DNA of 32,142 bases from Prevotella sp. UBA3675 (GCA_002372235.1 DFJI01000022.1:7020-39161); one strand, 5' to 3'. Shown: positions 14,308 through 22,495, counted from the stretch's first letter. Translations and numbers: made by a program. The notes: generated from the sequence alone by a model not told the origin.

Positions 14308-14744
14308 CACTATAAGTTTTCAAAACATCTGCTCCATCTGCTCCCTTCCCGTAACTCGTTGATAGTCATGTGGTTCAATTCGGAGCAGATGGGAGCAGAC
14401 GGGAGCAGATGATTTTAGCTCATTTTGCGCAACGATTTAGCTAAAACCGCTGCGCCATTTAGCCTAAACCGCTGAGACCATTTAACCTAAATCACAAAAT
14501 GACCTGAGCATGATCGTGATGCGATCTATCCTAAACCGCTGCACCATCTTGTCTAAATCGTTGCACCATCTCGGCTAAACCTCAGCATGATCAGCCCTGC
14601 GCCGTGTGCGTAAGGCATACTAAGACAATTCTGTAGCTTTCATCTGTCACCATCTGCTCCCGTCTGCTCCGCCTTCAACTGCCTCGTATTCAGAAGGTTG
14701 GCAGATGGGAGCAGATGGAGCAGATGTTTTGAAAACTTATAGTA
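14308..14744. mobile_element. MITE-like element, 437 bp, with 37-bp perfect terminal inverted repeats
   Basis: 14309-14345 and 14707-14743 are exact reverse complements over 37 bp (ends ACTATAAGTTTTC.../...GAAAACTTATAGT). One mismatched base outside each is followed by a TA dinucleotide (14306-14307 and 14745-14746), consistent with a TA target duplication as made by IS630/Tc1-mariner-type transposases. GGAGCAGATG-like words recur in the termini and in subterminal blocks (about 14381-14412 and 14648-14681, again inverted). There is no open frame, so it would be non-autonomous. It fills most of the gap between the lipoprotein gene and the carboxyltransferase promoter. Confidence 0.7.
14419..14596. 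repeat. Degenerate direct repeat with 22-23-bp period inside the MITE-like element
   Basis: The word CTAAA followed by cCGcTGcaCCAT-like sequence recurs at 14441, 14464, 14487, 14531, 14553 and 14575, with weaker units at about 14419 and 14504. Spacings are 23, 23, 44, 22 and 22, close to two turns of DNA. The period is not a multiple of 3, arguing against coding. No spacers, so not CRISPR. Confidence 0.7.
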
Positions 14745-14769
14745 TAGAAGGTTTTGTTACCTTTTTTTC

Positions 14770-14799
14770 TTGTCGGTTCAAGAAAAATGTGTATCTTTG
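14770..14799 (+). promoter_or_regulatory. Promoter of the carboxyltransferase gene
   Basis: TTG (14770-14772), a 19-base spacer and TATCTTTG (14792-14799) fully match the consensus, 43 bases upstream of the ATG. It begins only 25 bases from the right end of the MITE-like element. Confidence 0.8.
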
Positions 14800-14842
14800 C
14801 ATCATTATTTTCCAAAATATGTAACCAGAAATCATTATATCT

Positions 14843-16624
14843 ATGGGAAAGAAGAAAATCAAGTTCAGTCTTGTCTATCGCGACATGTGGCAGTCAAGCG
14901 GAAAGTTTCAGCCGCGCAAGGATCAGTTGGAGCGCATTGCTCCCGTCATCATCGATATGGGGTGCTTTGCCCGTGTAGAGACCAATGGCGGCGCTTTCGA
15001 ACAAGTGAACCTCATGGCAGGCGAGAATCCTAATGATGCCGTTCGCGCCTTCTGTAAGCCATTCAACGAGGTGGGCATACAGACCCACATGCTCGACCGT
15101 GGCCTGAATGCACTGCGCATGTATCCTGTACCCGACGACGTGCGCGAGCTGATGTATAAGGTGAAGAAAGCTCAGGGCGTCGATATTCCGCGCATCTTCT
15201 GCGGTCTGAACGATACACGTAATATCATTCCCTCCATCAAGTGGGCCAAGGCGGCAGGCATGATTCCGCAAGCCACGCTCTGCATCACCACTTCGCCCGT
15301 TCACACGGTGGAGTATTACAGCGCTATTGCCGACGAGGTGATTGCTGCCGGTGCCGAGGAAATCTGCTTGAAGGATATGGCCGGTATCGGTCAGCCGGCC
15401 ATGCTCGGACAGCTGACGAAAGCCATCAAGACGAAGCATCCCGACATCATCATTCAGTATCATGGTCATTCAGGCCCGGGCCTCTCCATGGCCTCCATCC
15501 TTGAGGTGTGCAACAATGGTGCCGACATCATCGATACCGCCATTGAGCCACTCTCATGGGGTAAGGTGCATCCCGACATCATCTCGGTGCAGTCGATGCT
15601 GAAGAACGAGGGCTTCGAGGTGGCCGACCTCAACATGAATGCCTATATGCAGGCACGCACGCTGACGCAGGAGTTCATAGACGACTGGCTGGGCTACTTC
15701 ATCAATCCTGCCAACAAGCACATGTCGAGCCTGTTGCTCGGTTGCGGCCTGCCTGGCGGCATGATGGGCTCGATGATGGCCGACCTGGGCGGCATTCAGA
15801 CCATGATCAACAAGCTGCGCGAGAAGAAGGGCGAGCCTGTGCTGACGATGGACGACATGCTGGTGAAGCTGTTCAACGAGGTGGAGTATGTGTGGCCGCG
15901 CGTGGGCTATCCCCCACTGGTCACCCCGTTCTCGCAATACACGAAGAACATCGCCCTGATGAACCTCCTCACGATGGAGCAGGGAAAGGGCCGCTTCGTG
16001 ATGATGGACGATGCCATCTGGGGCATGATTCTCGGCAAGAGCGGTCGCATTCCCGGCACTATCGATCCGGAGCTGGTGGAACTGGCCAAGACGCAGAAGC
16101 GCGAGTTCACCGATGCCGATCCTCATACGCTCATCCCCAACGCGCTCGAAGGCTTCAAGAAGGAGATGGACGAGAACGGATGGGACTACGGTAAGGACAA
16201 TGAAGAGCTGTTCGAGCTGGCCATGCACCCCGAACAGTATCGCCCCTTCAAGAGCGGACAGGCCAAGAAGCAGTTCCTGGCCGACCTGCAGAAGGCGAAG
16301 GATGCCAAGCTGGGCGGCGGCAAGGTGAGCGCCGAAGAGATAGCCGCCCTGAAGCATGCCAAGGCCGACGCACTGGTGTGCCCCTCAGCCGGACAGATCT
16401 TCTACGAGTTCAACGGCGACGGCGAGTGTGCTCCCTGTGTTGAGCCGTTCATCGGCCAGACCTATAAGGAGGGCCAGACCTTCTGCTATCTGGTGGAGAA
16501 GTGGGGCGAGATTGTGCCCATTCCCGCAGCCCTCGGCGGCAAGCTCGTCGATGTGCAGGCCAAACAGGGTGCCAAGGTCCGCAAGGGCGACGTCCTGGCA
16601 TGGATTGAGCGAGAAAAACAGTAA
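14843..16624 (+). CDS. Carboxyltransferase of the oxaloacetate decarboxylase alpha / pyruvate carboxylase B type, biotin lysine absent
   Basis: A 593-residue protein. Residues about 5-300 are the HMGL-like TIM barrel: metal ligands Asp14 (YRDMWQS), His207 and His209 (YHGHSGPG), and Lys177 (EICLKDMAG), the residue carbamylated in transcarboxylase 5S and PycB. About 300-470 is the conserved PYC_OADA region (GLPGGMMGSMMADL, YPPLVTPFSQY). The C-terminal 75 residues resemble a biotinyl/lipoyl domain, but where EAMKM is expected the sequence reads VEKWGE, so no biotin acceptor is evident. It may depend on a separate biotin carrier, and its exact substrate (oxaloacetate, pyruvate or methylmalonyl-CoA) cannot be fixed. 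No carboxylase partner is adjacent. Confidence 0.85.
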   Translation: MGKKKIKFSLVYRDMWQSSGKFQPRKDQLERIAPVIIDMGCFARVETNGGAFEQVNLMAGENPNDAVRAFCKPFNEVGIQTHMLDRGLNALRMYPVPDDVRELMYKVKKAQGVDIPRIFCGLNDTRNIIPSIKWAKAAGMIPQATLCITTSPVHTVEYYSAIADEVIAAGAEEICLKDMAGIGQPAMLGQLTKAIKTKHPDIIIQYHGHSGPGLSMASILEVCNNGADIIDTAIEPLSWGKVHPDIISVQSMLKNEGFEVADLNMNAYMQARTLTQEFIDDWLGYFINPANKHMSSLLLGCGLPGGMMGSMMADLGGIQTMINKLREKKGEPVLTMDDMLVKLFNEVEYVWPRVGYPPLVTPFSQYTKNIALMNLLTMEQGKGRFVMMDDAIWGMILGKSGRIPGTIDPELVELAKTQKREFTDADPHTLIPNALEGFKKEMDENGWDYGKDNEELFELAMHPEQYRPFKSGQAKKQFLADLQKAKDAKLGGGKVSAEEIAALKHAKADALVCPSAGQIFYEFNGDGECAPCVEPFIGQTYKEGQTFCYLVEKWGEIVPIPAALGGKLVDVQAKQGAKVRKGDVLAWIEREKQ

Positions 16625-16631
16625 GAAATAG

Positions 16632-16664
16632 GTGGGACATTCGCACTTTGTCGGTGAATGTCCC
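16632..16664 (+). terminator. Terminator hairpin after the carboxyltransferase gene
   Basis: TGGGACATTC (16632-16641) pairs perfectly with GAATGTCCCA (16655-16664) around a 13-base loop and is followed by TCAATTTTGC, a short T tract. It begins 8 bases after the stop codon. Confidence 0.75.
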
Positions 16665-16705
16665 ATCAATTTTGCAAAAAAAAATGCCATAAAAGAAATA
16701 TTGCT

Positions 16706-16713
16706 TACCTTTG
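16706..16713 (+). promoter_or_regulatory. -7 box of the HEPN/MNT/HD operon
   Basis: TACCTTTG matches TAnnTTTG, 26 bases upstream of the ATG at 16740. The -33 TTG is not evident, so expression may be weak or activator-dependent. Confidence 0.5.
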
Positions 16714-16739
16714 CCGATAAATCATGAAACAGCATAACT

Positions 16740-17159
16740 ATGGAAGGAATGCAGCCTCGATGGAAAGAACTATTAAAGCATTATGAACAAGCCTTAGGAC
16801 GCTTGTCTAAAATAGTTGACTTGAAGCGTGAACGACAGCTCAACGAGTTTGAGGAGGACAGTGTGATTAAGCGTTTCGAGTTTACTTATGAAATGGCCTG
16901 GAAATTGATGATGAGCTATGAGAAGAGCAACGGTGTACTACAGCTGATGGGGTCGAAGGATGTGGTGCGTAATGCTATAAGCATGTCTCTGATAGAGAAT
17001 GGCGAGGCTTGGATGGACATGATTGATGCTCGCAACAGGACATCACACTTGTATGACGAGGGCATGGCAAAGGATGTTATTGATGCCATTGTAAATGACT
17101 ACTATCCACTGTTGCAAGATTTGTTGCGTAAAATGGAAACCTTATCATGTACGGACTGA
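16740..17159 (+). CDS. HEPN-domain protein (HI0074 / HepT-like), putative toxin
   Basis: A 139-residue all-helical protein of the 'nucleotidyltransferase substrate-binding' family (HI0074-like). RFEFTYEMAWKLM (45-57) is the family's first motif. RNRTSHLYDE (98-107) is an exact R-x4-H-x-Y motif: Arg98, His103, Tyr105. In studied HepT/MntA pairs R-x4-H is the RNase site and the Tyr is AMPylated by the partner antitoxin. The next gene encodes the matching MNT enzyme and overlaps it by 13 bases. Toxicity is inferred from the family, not shown. Confidence 0.85.
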   Translation: MEGMQPRWKELLKHYEQALGRLSKIVDLKRERQLNEFEEDSVIKRFEFTYEMAWKLMMSYEKSNGVLQLMGSKDVVRNAISMSLIENGEAWMDMIDARNRTSHLYDEGMAKDVIDAIVNDYYPLLQDLLRKMETLSCTD

Positions 17160-17455
17160 AAGAGCGATCATACAATGAACTGATGGCAATACTAACCTCG
17201 GTGCCAGAGATAGAAGAGGCTGTGCTCTATGGTTCTCGTGCCCGAGGTGACTATTGGTATGCTTCAGATATAGATTTGTCGCTGAAAGGCGACGGTCTGA
17301 ATAGGCATGTCTTATCCGTACTCAATGATAAGCTCTACGAATCGCATATACCATATTTCTTTGATACTCATATTTATAGCGATATTATGAATCAGAAATT
17401 CAAGGAGAATGTAGATCGTGACGGAATCGTGATTTATAGAAAGCAAAAAGAATGA
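17147..17455 (+). CDS. Minimal nucleotidyltransferase (MntA-like), putative antitoxin
   Basis: A 102-residue MNT-family nucleotidyltransferase. The active-site signature G29-S30-x10-D41-x-D43 (YGSRARGDYWYASDIDLSL) is complete and a third acidic position may be supplied near FFDTHIY (Asp about 75). In characterised HepT/MntA systems this enzyme adds AMP to the HEPN toxin tyrosine and silences it. It overlaps the HEPN gene by 13 bases and the HD gene by 4 bases, so all three should be translated together. It could instead act on another substrate, as many MNT enzymes are uncharacterised. Confidence 0.88.
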   Translation: MYGLKERSYNELMAILTSVPEIEEAVLYGSRARGDYWYASDIDLSLKGDGLNRHVLSVLNDKLYESHIPYFFDTHIYSDIMNQKFKENVDRDGIVIYRKQKE

Positions 17456-18009
17456 TGGACTATCAGGCAATTATAGATAAATATTACACAGCAGACGACT
17501 CTTTGCGTCGTCTGCTTTTGTTGCACTCCCGACAGGTGGCCGACCGCTGCCTGCGCATTTGCCGGCAACACCTGGAACTGCCGTTCGATGTGCAGTTCGT
17601 GGAAGAGGCTGCCATGCTGCACGATATTGGCATACGCTGGTGTCATGCACCTAGCATCTACTGCAATGGCACTGAGCATTATTTGCGCCACGGACTCATA
17701 GGCGGCCAGATATTGCGCAAGGAGGGCTTTGAGCGACATGCCCGTGTGTGCGAGCGGCACACAGGAACAGGCTTGATCACGGTGCCGATTGGCAAGGACG
17801 GACAGCCGCTGTTGCCCGAAGAACTGGTGAAGAGCGGCTTCTTCGTGCCTGAGACACTTGAGGAACAGTTGGTGTGCTATGCCGACAAATTCTATTCGAA
17901 GTCGCAGCCCGACCGCGAGCTTACCGTACTACAGGCAGCGCAAAGTCTGGAGAAGTTCGGACACGATGGAGCAGTGAAGTTTTTAGGATGGGCAGAACGG
18001 TTTGAATGA
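17452..18009 (+). CDS. HD-domain phosphohydrolase
   Basis: A 185-residue protein. The metal-binding HD residues are in order: His25 (LLLLHSRQVADR), His57-Asp58 (AAMLHDIGI), His80 (LRHGLIGGQIL), His103 (CERHTGTG) and Asp145 (CYADKFYSK). Proteins of this class hydrolyse phosphate esters, often nucleotides; the substrate cannot be read from sequence. It overlaps the MNT gene by 4 bases (ATGA), so it is likely co-expressed with the HEPN/MNT pair. That could be functional, for example removing a nucleotide product, or just a housekeeping gene behind an inserted module. The start may be 17452 or the adjacent ATG at 17455. Confidence 0.85.
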   Translation: MMDYQAIIDKYYTADDSLRRLLLLHSRQVADRCLRICRQHLELPFDVQFVEEAAMLHDIGIRWCHAPSIYCNGTEHYLRHGLIGGQILRKEGFERHARVCERHTGTGLITVPIGKDGQPLLPEELVKSGFFVPETLEEQLVCYADKFYSKSQPDRELTVLQAAQSLEKFGHDGAVKFLGWAERFE

Positions 18010-18027
18010 CCCTGCCCATCTCGCATT

Positions 18028-18051
18028 TTTTCTCGGCTCAGTCCGAGAAAA
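18028..18051 (+). terminator. Terminator-like hairpin after the HD gene
   Basis: TTTTCTCGG (18028-18036) pairs perfectly with CCGAGAAAA (18043-18051) around a 6-base loop. A T-rich stretch (CTTTTTGTTTTAG) follows 9 bases later. Confidence 0.6.
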
Positions 18052-18071
18052 GCCAGTTGCTTTTTGTTTTA

Positions 18072-18174
18072 GCAACGGACAACAGGACTTGAGGACTCTT
18101 TCGCACACGATGCATAAAAGTCCTTTAGTCATGTAGTCCGCTGCAAGAAGACAACCGAACTTTCGAACAGAACC
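18072..18174 (+). repeat. Dispersed hairpin repeat, copy 2
   Basis: Core 18072-18144 with 26-base arms (18072-18097 and 18119-18144), pairing with a few mismatches. It is the inverted counterpart of 9102-9173; arms and the CGAACTTTCGAAC-containing flank agree, while the loop differs. It lies between the HD gene and the lptD-like promoter. Confidence 0.8.
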
Positions 18175-18207
18175 TTTTTTCTGTTAATTAATGTAGAGCA
18201 GGAGCAA

Positions 18208-18238
18208 ATTCTTCATTCTTCATTCTTCATTCTTCATT
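18208..18238. repeat. Heptanucleotide tandem repeat (ATTCTTC)4 plus ATT
   Basis: Four exact ATTCTTC units (18208-18235) and a partial fifth. The array lies directly upstream of the -7 box of the lptD-like gene and occupies the position where its -33 element should be. Confidence 0.95.
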
Positions 18239-18247
18239 AAAAAGTCG

Positions 18248-18255
18248 TAATTTTG
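18248..18255 (+). promoter_or_regulatory. -7 box of the lptD-like gene, start site at the GTG codon
   Basis: TAATTTTG ends 5 bases before the GTG at 18261, so transcription should begin at or next to the start codon (leaderless). At the right distance upstream the -33 position reads TTC (18226-18228), inside the heptamer array. Confidence 0.55.
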
Positions 18256-18260
18256 CAGGC

Positions 18261-21206
18261 GTGAAAAGAAAGTCGGTCATTCTTTTGATGCTTTCCCTCT
18301 TCCTCTTTGCGGCAGCGGGGAGCTATCAAGATTCACGATACGAAAAGTCGGAAGACGCCAAAGACACTACGAAACGCACTGACGACAGGCAACACCCTGA
18401 CACGTCGGGTGGGCTTCGGGGTGTTTTGCGTGTGGCCTCTATTCTCGACACTCTTTCACTTACCCCCCGTATCTCCATTCCCGACAGTTCAGACTTCAGC
18501 AAGCTTCTTGCCGGGCCCGATCCTAATGACACGACGCGCATGGACTCGTTGCAACTGGCCATCTGGAAGCGCAACAAGGCCATCGACGACTCCATCAAGG
18601 CCGACAGCCTGAACCGTGAGAGCAAGAACGGCATTGAGTCGCCCGTAGAGTTCTTTGCCAACGACTCGCTCATCTTTGAGCAGGGCTCGGGCATGGCTTT
18701 CCTCTATGGCAGCTCGCATGTGAAGTATCAGGACATGGACCTGAAGAGCGACCGCATCCGCATGCAGCTCGACTCGTCGCTGGTGCATGCTACAGGCTCG
18801 CTCGATTCGGCATCGAATGAAATGATAGGATTGCCGGTGTTCCAGATGGGCAGCGATACGTATGAGAGCGACACAATGTCGTTCAACTTCAAGTCGAAGC
18901 GTGGCCTGATTCGCCAAGTATATACCGAGCAGCAGGAGGGATTCCTGACGAGTGAGCTGTCGAAGCGAGGCTCTAACGGTGAGATGTTCCTGCGTCATGG
19001 GCGCTACACCACTTGTGACGAACCCCATCCCGACTTCTATCTGGCGCTGTCGCGCGCAAAGGTGCGCCCGGGCAAGGACGTGGTCTTTGGCCCGGCCTAT
19101 ATGGTGGTGTGCGACGTGCCCATCCCCTTGGCCGTGCCCTACGGTTTCTTCCCCTTCACCAAGGACTATAGCAGCGGCTTCATTATGCCCACCTATGGCG
19201 ACGAGTCAACGCGCGGCTTCTATTTGCGCGACGGCGGCTACTATTTTGCCATGAGCGACCTGTGGGACCTGAAGCTGCTTGGTGAGATCTATACCAAGGG
19301 CTCATGGGGTATCTCGGCTGCCACAAACTATCACAAGCGCTATAAGTTCAGCGGCTCGGTCTATGTGAGCTATCAGAAGACCGTCACGGGTGAGAAGAAC
19401 ATGCCAGACTATGTAAAGCAGACGAGCTTCAAGATGCAGTGGAGCCATCGTCAGGACTCGAAGGCCAATCCCTATTCGAGCCTGTCGGCCAGCGTGAACT
19501 TCGCCACATCAAACTATGAGCCGAACAACATGAACTCGATGTATAATCCGCAGCGAATGACGCAGAGCACGCGAACCTCTTCGGTGTCTTACAGCACGAG
19601 TTTCTCCAGTATCGGCATGACCCTCTCTACCACCATGAACCTGTCGCAGAACATGCGCGACTCGTCTATCTCCGTCACGTTGCCCGACTTGAACATCAGC
19701 ATTGCCCGTTTTTATCCCTTCAAACGCAAGAAGATGGTGGGCAAGGAGCGCTGGTATGAGAAGATTTCACTGAGCTATACCGGTCATTTCAGCAACTCCA
19801 TCAATACCAAGGAGAACCGGCTGCTCCATTCCAACCTGATCAGGGACTGGCGCAACGGTATGCAGCACAGCATCCCCATTAGCGGCAACTTCACGCTGTT
19901 CAACTACATTAACATCAATCCCTCGTTCAACTTCACCGACCGTACTTATACAAATAAGGTGTACCGCAGTTGGGACACAGCAAAGCAGCAGGAGGTGAGA
20001 GATACCACCAACGGCTTCTACAACGTGTTCAACTGGAACCTGTCGGTATCGGCCTCTACCAAGATCTATGGCCGTTTCATCCCCTCGCGCAAGCTGTTTG
20101 GCGACAAGGTGCAAGCCATCCGCCACGTGTTCACCCCACAGATCAGCTTCAGCTATGCGCCCGACTTCAGCGCCTCGCGCTATGGCTACTACGAGACCTA
20201 TCAGAAGACCGATGCCAAGGGCAACGTGACAATGGTGGAATATTCGCCCTATCAGGGACAGCTCTACGGCGTGCCGGGCAGGGGAAAGACAGGTAGCATC
20301 TCGGTTGATATTTCGAACAACGTGGAGATGAAAATCAAGACCGACAACGACTCGTCGGGATTCAAGAAAATCAGTCTGATTGACGAACTGGGAGCCTCAA
20401 TGTCCTACAACTTGGCTGCCGACGTGCGCCCGTGGAGCGACCTGAGCACTCGTCTGCGCCTGCGACTCACGAAGAGCTACACGCTGAACATCAATGCCGT
20501 GTTTGCCAGCTATATGTACGAGGCCGACTCTGTAGGTGCCACGCCCCGTCTGAGTGAGCGCACAACTTATTGGCAGAAAGGTAAGATCGGTCGTTTTCAG
20601 GGCATCTCGCAGAACCTGTCATACACGCTCAACAATGAGAAAGTGGTGAAGTTCTTCAAGTGGCTCAAAGGTGAGCGAACCAAGAAGAAAGAAGACGGCG
20701 AAGCCGAAAAGCCGGAAGAGGAGGATACAGGCGTGGAGTCGAACCTGGACAGGGATATGGAAGCAGGAAAGCACGGCGCAAAGAGACGCGACAAGAACAT
20801 GGCCGAGACCGACGAAGACGGATACATGAAGTTCACGCTCCCCTGGTCGATCAGCTTTGGCTATGGTATCACCATGCGTGAGAACACCGACGTGAGCAAG
20901 TTCAACTACAACACCATGCGCTATCCCTACAAGTTCACGCAGAACTTGAACATCAGCGGCAACATACGCATCAGTGACGGATGGAACATCACGTTCTCGT
21001 CGGGCTATGACTTTGAAAACAAGAGAATATCAATGACTACGGCATCGCTGTCGCGCGACTTGCACTGTTTCAATATGTCGTGCTCGGTGGTGCTGTCGCC
21101 TTACACCAGTTATAATTTCTCGTTCCGCTGCAATGCTGCAACTCTGACCGACGTGTTGAAGTATGACAAGCGAAGCAACTCGACAAGCGCCGTGCAGTGG
21201 TATTAG
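18261..21206 (+). CDS. LptD-like outer-membrane LPS assembly protein
   Basis: A 981-residue protein. A GTG start gives a good signal peptide (residues 2-20, KRK then VILLMLSLFLFAAAG); the next ATG at 18288 would lose the basic n-region. About 130-290 is an OstA/LptA-like beta-jellyroll (GSGMAFLYGSSHVKYQDMDL, YTTCDEPHPDFYL). About 290-981 is a predicted beta-barrel ending in aromatic Trp-Tyr, as outer-membrane proteins do. This matches the Bacteroidetes LptD_2 type, which inserts lipopolysaccharide into the outer leaflet. A highly charged Lys/Glu-rich segment at about 803-853 is probably an exposed or periplasmic loop. LptE is not nearby. hflX follows 26 bases later. Confidence 0.85.
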   Translation: MKRKSVILLMLSLFLFAAAGSYQDSRYEKSEDAKDTTKRTDDRQHPDTSGGLRGVLRVASILDTLSLTPRISIPDSSDFSKLLAGPDPNDTTRMDSLQLAIWKRNKAIDDSIKADSLNRESKNGIESPVEFFANDSLIFEQGSGMAFLYGSSHVKYQDMDLKSDRIRMQLDSSLVHATGSLDSASNEMIGLPVFQMGSDTYESDTMSFNFKSKRGLIRQVYTEQQEGFLTSELSKRGSNGEMFLRHGRYTTCDEPHPDFYLALSRAKVRPGKDVVFGPAYMVVCDVPIPLAVPYGFFPFTKDYSSGFIMPTYGDESTRGFYLRDGGYYFAMSDLWDLKLLGEIYTKGSWGISAATNYHKRYKFSGSVYVSYQKTVTGEKNMPDYVKQTSFKMQWSHRQDSKANPYSSLSASVNFATSNYEPNNMNSMYNPQRMTQSTRTSSVSYSTSFSSIGMTLSTTMNLSQNMRDSSISVTLPDLNISIARFYPFKRKKMVGKERWYEKISLSYTGHFSNSINTKENRLLHSNLIRDWRNGMQHSIPISGNFTLFNYININPSFNFTDRTYTNKVYRSWDTAKQQEVRDTTNGFYNVFNWNLSVSASTKIYGRFIPSRKLFGDKVQAIRHVFTPQISFSYAPDFSASRYGYYETYQKTDAKGNVTMVEYSPYQGQLYGVPGRGKTGSISVDISNNVEMKIKTDNDSSGFKKISLIDELGASMSYNLAADVRPWSDLSTRLRLRLTKSYTLNINAVFASYMYEADSVGATPRLSERTTYWQKGKIGRFQGISQNLSYTLNNEKVVKFFKWLKGERTKKKEDGEAEKPEEEDTGVESNLDRDMEAGKHGAKRRDKNMAETDEDGYMKFTLPWSISFGYGITMRENTDVSKFNYNTMRYPYKFTQNLNISGNIRISDGWNITFSSGYDFENKRISMTTASLSRDLHCFNMSCSVVLSPYTSYNFSFRCNAATLTDVLKYDKRSNSTSAVQWY

Positions 21207-21232
21207 AGAGACCGAAAATCACAGATTGAAAA

Positions 21233-22495
21233 TTGAAGGAATTTGTTATTTCAGAAGCTAAGACCGAGACGGCGGTGCTGGTAGGTCTGATCACTAAGAA
21301 CCAGGACGAGGCAAAGACAAACGAGTACCTCGACGAACTGGAATTCCTGGCCGATACGGCGGGAGCACGGACTGTGAAGCGATTCACGCAGAAGGTGGAT
21401 GGTCCCAGTCAGGTGACCTATGTGGGCAGCGGCAAGCTGCAAGAAATCAAGCAGTACGTCAAAGCCTGCGAAGATGCCTATGAAGAGGGCGAAGGAGAGC
21501 CCGTCGGCATGGTCATCTTCGATGATGAACTGTCGGCCAAGCAGATACGCAACATCGAGAAAGAGTTGCAAGTGAAGATTCTCGACCGCACATCGCTCAT
21601 TCTCGACATCTTCGCCATGCGTGCCCAGACGGCTGAAGCCAAGGCACAGGTGGAGCTGGCGCAACACCGCTATATGCTGCCCCGACTGCAGCGCCTGTGG
21701 ACACACCTTGAGCGACAGGGCGGCGGCTCTGGCTCAGGTGGCGGAAAGGGTAGTGTGGGACTGCGCGGTCCGGGTGAGACACAGCTTGAGATGGACCGAC
21801 GCATCATTCTGCAGCGCATCACGCTGCTGAAACAACGACTGAAAGAGATTGACCAGCAGAAGACCACGCAGCGCAAGAACCGTGGGCGGCTCATCCGCGT
21901 GGCGCTCGTAGGCTATACCAACGTGGGCAAGAGCACGCTCATGAACCTGCTGTCCAAGAGTGACGTCTTTGCTGAGAACAAGCTCTTTGCCACGCTCGAC
22001 ACGACCGTGCGCAAGATGACCATCGACAACCTGCCCTTCCTGCTGGCCGATACGGTGGGATTCATCCGTAAGCTGCCCTCTGACCTCGTGGAGTCGTTCA
22101 AGAGCACCCTCGATGAGGTGCGCGAGGCCGATATGTTGGTGCATGTGGTCGATATCTCGCATCCCGATTTTGAGGAGCAGATACGTGTGGTAGAGCAGAC
22201 ACTGGCCGATCTGGGTTGTGCAGAGACACCCAGTCTCTTGCTCTTCAACAAGATAGATGCCTATCGGTGGACTCCACAAGACGAAGACGACCTGACAGCC
22301 CCCAAGCGCGAGAACATCTCGCTCGACGAGCTGAAGCACACGTGGATGGCCAAGATGCAGGGCGACTGCCTCTTCATCTCGGCACGCGAACGGCAGAATA
22401 TCGACGAGTTGCGACAAGTGCTCTACAAGAAGGTGCGTGAGCTGCATGTGCAAAAATATCCATATAATGACTTCCTTTACACAATAGATGAATAA
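21233..22495 (+). CDS. hflX: GTPase HflX
   Basis: A 420-residue ribosome-associated GTPase that splits stalled ribosomes. The N-terminal HflX domain (about 1-200) ends in the Gly-rich GGGSGSGGGKGSVGLRGPGETQLEMDRR signature region. The G domain has G1 GYTNVGKST (227-235), G3 DTVGFIRKLP and G4 NKID. The start is a TTG at 21233: the sequence from MKEFVISEAKTE onward matches the family N-terminus and no ATG is available upstream in frame. It lies 26 bases after lptD and is probably co-transcribed. Confidence 0.95.
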   Translation: MKEFVISEAKTETAVLVGLITKNQDEAKTNEYLDELEFLADTAGARTVKRFTQKVDGPSQVTYVGSGKLQEIKQYVKACEDAYEEGEGEPVGMVIFDDELSAKQIRNIEKELQVKILDRTSLILDIFAMRAQTAEAKAQVELAQHRYMLPRLQRLWTHLERQGGGSGSGGGKGSVGLRGPGETQLEMDRRIILQRITLLKQRLKEIDQQKTTQRKNRGRLIRVALVGYTNVGKSTLMNLLSKSDVFAENKLFATLDTTVRKMTIDNLPFLLADTVGFIRKLPSDLVESFKSTLDEVREADMLVHVVDISHPDFEEQIRVVEQTLADLGCAETPSLLLFNKIDAYRWTPQDEDDLTAPKRENISLDELKHTWMAKMQGDCLFISARERQNIDELRQVLYKKVRELHVQKYPYNDFLYTIDE

